From contig CAZOLJ010000050.1 in NCBI GenBank assembly GCA_964580575.1, forward strand, positions 1 to 35,104: a DNA stretch of 35,104 bases, given 5' to 3'. The DNA comes from CAVPDE01 sp964580575 (GTDB taxonomy: Bacteria; Desulfobacterota; DSM-4660; Desulfatiglandales; HGW-15). The translations under genes were made by a program, and so were the position numbers. This document shows, piece after piece, positions 32,205-35,104 of this stretch. The notes below the pieces were generated by a model. The model made no database searches. It saw only the letters and a list, made by a program, of their open reading frames with translations, and was not told the DNA's origin. The stretch's first letter is position 1. The number at the start of each line of letters is the position of its first letter.

Positions 32205-33674
32205 TCACTTGTTCTTTCGCGTGAGCTTCGCCACGCACTCGATGTGGTAAGTGTGCGGGAACATATCCACAGGCTGTATCTCAGCCACGCGGTAATTCTC
32301 CCGCATTTGGCCCAGGTCCCTTGCCAGGGTGGCGGGGTTGCAGGAGACGTAAACGATTCTTTCCGCCCCGATCTCGAGAACACGGGAAAGCACATCCTGA
32401 TGCATGCCTGCGCGTGGCGGGTCGATGATCATGACCTCCGGTTGAATTTTGAGAAGCCCCAGATTCTCGCGGATGTCTCCGAGAATGAACTCGCAGTTTT
32501 CGATCCCGTTTGTCTGAGAGTTCCTGCGGGCATCGAGAACAGCGCTTTCAGCGAGCTCCATGCCGATCACTCTCCGCGCCGAACTTGCAAGGAAGATCGG
32601 GATCGTGCCGGTGCCGCTGTAAAGATCCAGGACGGTCTCTCTCCCCGTAAGCTCGGCGAATTCGACCACCTTTCCATAAAGCTTTTCAGCCCCGAGGGAA
32701 TTGGTTTGGAAGAAGGAGTTGGCGGAAATCTGGAAGAAGGAGGCGCCGATCCTGTCCTGAAGGATTCCGTCACCGGCAAGGACCGCTTCCCTTTCACCGA
32801 CTGCGATGGAGGCCCTTCTTGCGGTGATGTTGTTGACCACGGTTTTCACATTGGAGAAGAGAGCGATGAGCCTTTGCACAAGCGGGAGGACCACTTCCGA
32901 TCTCATCTCCGAGGTCACGAGATTGACCATCCATTCATCGAGATAGGCCGAATGCCTTAGGGTCAGATATCGCCAGAAGCCCTCGTGGCTCTTGAGTCCA
33001 TAGGGAGGAAGCCCGGACTTCTCTGCAAAGCTTTTCACCTCGCGTAGAATTTCGTTTCCCCGCTCCTGCTGAAGAAGACACCTTTCCACGTCAATAATCT
33101 TGTCGAAGGTGCCCGGCACATGAAGGCCAAGGGCAAAATCGCCCCTGCCTCCCTTTACCCAAGGGGGAAATCCAGGTCCTCCCCCAACTTGTTCCCCTCC
33201 CCTGGTGGGAGGGGTAAGGGGAGGGGGAGAAACCGGCACGGGCGGATGCGGGAGCCATGTCCGATCCGAAAAAGAAAACTCCATCTTGTTCCGGTAGGCA
33301 AACTGCTTCTCCGAGGGGATGGGGTCATGGACCGCAATGCCGGAAAGAGAACCGATGTGGGAGAGGGCTTCCTCCACATGCCCTTTTTTGTATTCGAGCT
33401 GTCTCTTATACGTCAGGTGCTGCCACTGGCATCCCCCGCAAATGCCGAAATAGGGGCAAGGGGTTTCGATTCGATCGGGAGAGGGGACCAGAAGCTCGTG
33501 TATCTTTGCTTCCGCGTAAGCTTTTTTCTTTCTGAACATCAGGGCCTTCACCCTGTCTCCGGGGATAGCGCCCTTCACAAAGATCACCAACCCGTCCAGC
33601 CGAGCAACTCCCTGGCCGCCGAACGCCACACGGTCAATGGTGAGCTCGATGATGTCTGCTTTCTTAGGCATCAT
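32205..33674 (-). CDS. rlmD: 23S rRNA (uracil-5)-methyltransferase, RlmD/RumA family
   Basis: This 489-residue SAM-dependent RNA m5U methyltransferase has an N-terminal TRAM domain (ELTIDRVAFGGQGVARLDG) and iron-sulfur cysteines C73, C79, C82 (CPYFGICGGC) and C199 (ERC). The SAM motif is VLDLYSGTGTI, then IIDPPRAGMH, and the catalytic Cys lies in VSCNPATLARD. Residues about 143-179 (VPVSPPPLTPPTRGG to KGGRGD) are not part of the family. They are encoded by a palindromic repeat inserted in frame between DRTWLP and FALGLHVPG. Two adjacent ATGs (33674, 33671) could start it, and no Shine-Dalgarno is visible. The RlmC/RlmD/TrmA target cannot be told from sequence alone. Confidence 0.9.
   Translation of the reverse strand: MMPKKADIIELTIDRVAFGGQGVARLDGLVIFVKGAIPGDRVKALMFRKKKAYAEAKIHELLVPSPDRIETPCPYFGICGGCQWQHLTYKRQLEYKKGHVEEALSHIGSLSGIAVHDPIPSEKQFAYRNKMEFSFSDRTWLPHPPVPVSPPPLTPPTRGGEQVGGGPGFPPWVKGGRGDFALGLHVPGTFDKIIDVERCLLQQERGNEILREVKSFAEKSGLPPYGLKSHEGFWRYLTLRHSAYLDEWMVNLVTSEMRSEVVLPLVQRLIALFSNVKTVVNNITARRASIAVGEREAVLAGDGILQDRIGASFFQISANSFFQTNSLGAEKLYGKVVEFAELTGRETVLDLYSGTGTIPIFLASSARRVIGMELAESAVLDARRNSQTNGIENCEFILGDIRENLGLLKIQPEVMIIDPPRAGMHQDVLSRVLEIGAERIVYVSCNPATLARDLGQMRENYRVAEIQPVDMFPHTYHIECVAKLTRKNK
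33138..33248. repeat. Palindromic repeat inserted in frame within rlmD
   Basis: About 111 bp (37 codons) made of C-rich/G-rich hairpin units: TTCCCCTCCCCTGGTGGGAG followed by GGGTAAGGGGAGGGGG, and a second unit CCTCCCTTTACCCAAGGGGG. The first unit is clearly related to the arms of the element at 12083-12232. The length keeps the rlmD frame open. Confidence 0.72.
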
Positions 33675-33799
33675 GAAACATTTGGTGTAGTGGTGGGGTT
33701 TGTCCCCGCCCGCTATCGGGAGCGCGTAAAGCCCTCCCCTATCCCCTTTTCTATAGTTCTTCCATCATTGCATTCTACCATTACTCCAGTATTTCATCC

Positions 33800-34089
33800 G
33801 TAACACTTAGCTGTTTGAAATTGTCACAGGAAAAGGCCATGGGAGTCCCTCTAAAAACAGAACAACGAAGACGCCACACCTCAATGGCAAGCTCTAGCCA
33901 TGGGTGAGGCGGGCGGAGGGCTACTGGGGAACTCGCCACGTAGTATCCAGCTGACAGGTGCCGGTGAAACCTCGCCGCCCGCCTTCGCTGCCCCTTATCT
34001 GCAGAGTCTTTCCCGCACACTCTTCGTTTTCTGTTTTTAGAGGGACTCCCATGGCCTGAGCCATCCATTTCAAACAGCTAAAGTGTTAC
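33800..34089. mobile_element. 290-bp MITE with IS66-like ends and 8-bp target duplication
   Basis: The ends are inverted repeats starting GTAACACTT (left) and ending AAGTGTTAC (right), continuing through AGCTGTTTGAAAT with one base indel. Perfect direct repeats TTTCATCC flank it (33792-33799 and 34090-34097). GTAA termini and 8-bp duplications are the known hallmarks of IS66-family transposition. A second, inner inverted repeat of 36-37 bp (33835-33871 with 34021-34056) differs by one extra base, and the centre has further hairpins (GGCGGGCGG with CCGCCCGCC). No transposase is encoded. The right duplication abuts the stop codon of the PilY1-like gene. Confidence 0.8.
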
Positions 34090-34097
34090 TTTCATCC

Positions 34098-35104
34098 TTA
34101 ATCCGTCTCCCAGAGGAGCGGGGTGATGCCGCCAGGAGGTCCGGGGATGTTCGTCGAGCCATCTTCGCCGACACCGGCGAGCGCACCGCCGGCACTGATC
34201 AAGCCTGCTGCATGGCCGTCTCTCATGATCACCCGGACTCCCGAAGGGATAGAACTTCCGCTGATGAACCGGTACGTGTCTCTCAAGGTTCTGATTTCGC
34301 CCTCCACGGTGTCGTTGAAGTCGTCATAGTTAAAAACCGACGTACCGAAGGAGTAATCCAAGGCATAGATAAAAGCATTCCCCATCGGGTTGCAAGGATC
34401 ATCAAACACCGGCTGATAGCTGGTGTAATAGACATTCTTGAAAAAGACCGTAGGCTGACCTAGAATTTGTTCACCCCTGTGATCCAGGTCATCATCCGGG
34501 CAGTTCCCCTGACGGTCAAGGACACGGTAGAAGCCCCTGATCTTGTTGGTCCCTCCTTCCAAGATGTCCCGCAGAGCAGCCTTAGTCTCGGGATCGACAC
34601 CACTGGCATCATCATCCAGTTCGTCGCAAGTCAGGTTCAGGAGATCTGTCTCATCCGCTGTTTCTCCCGTATCGCGCAAGACGTAAAACCTGTTCGAAAT
34701 CATCGTGTACCTGGGGTGCTGCCGGTCGCCGGTGCCGAAGTAGAGTACCGGCCTGTCGGTCCAGTCATTGCCGGATAAGGAGACATCCGGCGAGTAGAAC
34801 ATCTTGCGTCCCGAATCGGCGTCGTCTAAGCTGTGAGTTCCGGCCTCGAAAGCCGTTGCGTCCCCGGAAGGCAATGTGGACCCGGGATTGGCGGCGAAGA
34901 TCCTTTTCACGCTCCACTTGTTGGCTGAATTGTAATTGTACCGGATCCTCCAGATCTGACCGTAAACATCCGCCGCATACATGATGATCAGCGAATCCGA
35001 GAAAGGAATCACTGAGATATCCGCAGGGAAGCAGTACTTCATCATGGCGTATTTCTGGTCGGTGCCTGTGGTCACATCGCTTGCCCCATAGGTCGCTTTG
35101 AAGA
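34098..35104 (-). CDS. pilY1: PilY1/PilC-like pilus tip adhesin, C-terminal part (runs off the window)
   Basis: The reading frame is open from the window edge to a TAA at 34098-34100, giving 335 visible residues. IIMYAADVYGQIWRIRYNY and RPVLYFGTGDRQHPRYTMIS are characteristic of the beta-propeller of PilY1/PilC proteins, which sit at the pilus tip and control pilus extension and adhesion. Later NAFIYALDYSFGTSVF and GVRVIMRDGHAAGLI fit the closing blades. The 5' end, signal peptide and any von Willebrand domain lie outside. Minor pilin genes often precede pilY1. The stop is directly adjacent to a MITE target duplication. Confidence 0.82.
   Translation of the reverse strand, partial: FKATYGASDVTTGTDQKYAMMKYCFPADISVIPFSDSLIIMYAADVYGQIWRIRYNYNSANKWSVKRIFAANPGSTLPSGDATAFEAGTHSLDDADSGRKMFYSPDVSLSGNDWTDRPVLYFGTGDRQHPRYTMISNRFYVLRDTGETADETDLLNLTCDELDDDASGVDPETKAALRDILEGGTNKIRGFYRVLDRQGNCPDDDLDHRGEQILGQPTVFFKNVYYTSYQPVFDDPCNPMGNAFIYALDYSFGTSVFNYDDFNDTVEGEIRTLRDTYRFISGSSIPSGVRVIMRDGHAAGLISAGGALAGVGEDGSTNIPGPPGGITPLLWETD

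Noticed and set aside
33781..34068. 95-codon minus-strand frame
   Set aside because: It lies within the MITE and crosses both arms of its palindromes; no coding signature.
33800..34089. Integron attC site or group II intron
   Set aside because: The ends lack the GTTRRRY core of attC and no intron domain V-like hairpin was found; the 8-bp duplication and GTAA ends fit an IS66-type element instead.
1..35104. CRISPR array or tRNA/rRNA genes
   Set aside because: No regularly spaced direct repeats and no cloverleaf or rRNA segments were seen on either strand.

Overview
The window reads like a chromosomal segment of a Gram-negative, delta-type proteobacterium (Desulfobacterota, possibly the Syntrophobacter side). 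The evidence is gene content: a type IVa pilus operon (pilMNOPQ, with a PilY1-like gene), osmoregulated periplasmic glucan genes (opgG/opgH), an SfsA-GIY-YIG fusion, an M16C protease, and several families of short palindromic repeats. This placement is inference from content, not from a marker gene. One 100-base N gap (31996-32095) shows it is a scaffold.

Left part (1-6.1 kb, minus strand): a decaying defence island. An AAA ATPase plus a DUF4276 (Toprim-like) gene form an intact two-gene unit with its own strong promoter. Downstream lie a truncated methyltransferase N-terminus, a large adenine methyltransferase broken by a frameshift, an intact MntA-HepT toxin-antitoxin pair, and the first 43 codons of a helicase/restriction gene. 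The toxin-antitoxin pair looks like the surviving core of a restriction-modification locus.

Middle (6.2-16.8 kb): the SfsA-GIY-YIG fusion (minus) diverges from a DinG-like helicase (plus). Then come a Nudix hydrolase, a Ddl-like ATP-grasp ligase, a papain-fold peptidase-like protein and an M16C protease (all plus). On the minus strand follow ArfB, a stand-alone NFACT-R protein and a small unknown gene. ArfB and NFACT-R both point to stalled-ribosome handling.

Envelope part (17.2-24.5 kb): mreB without mreCD, opgG - small ORF - opgH, surE with a Nudix gene, and convergent lepB.

Pilus part (24.8-30.4 kb): a strong promoter, a small XRE-type HTH gene, then pilM-N-O-P-Q with overlapping or closely spaced genes. 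A HAD phosphatase converges on pilQ.

Right part (31-35.1 kb): rpsU, a probable structured RNA (6S-like) with promoter and terminator, the scaffold gap, an RlmD/RumA-type rRNA methyltransferase carrying an in-frame palindromic repeat, a 290-bp IS66-like MITE flanked by a perfect 8-bp target duplication, and the 3' part of a PilY1-like gene running off the window.

The most striking items are the TSD-flanked MITE, the repeat inside the RlmD coding sequence, the ATPase/Toprim pair, the ATP-grasp/peptidase pair and the candidate 6S RNA.
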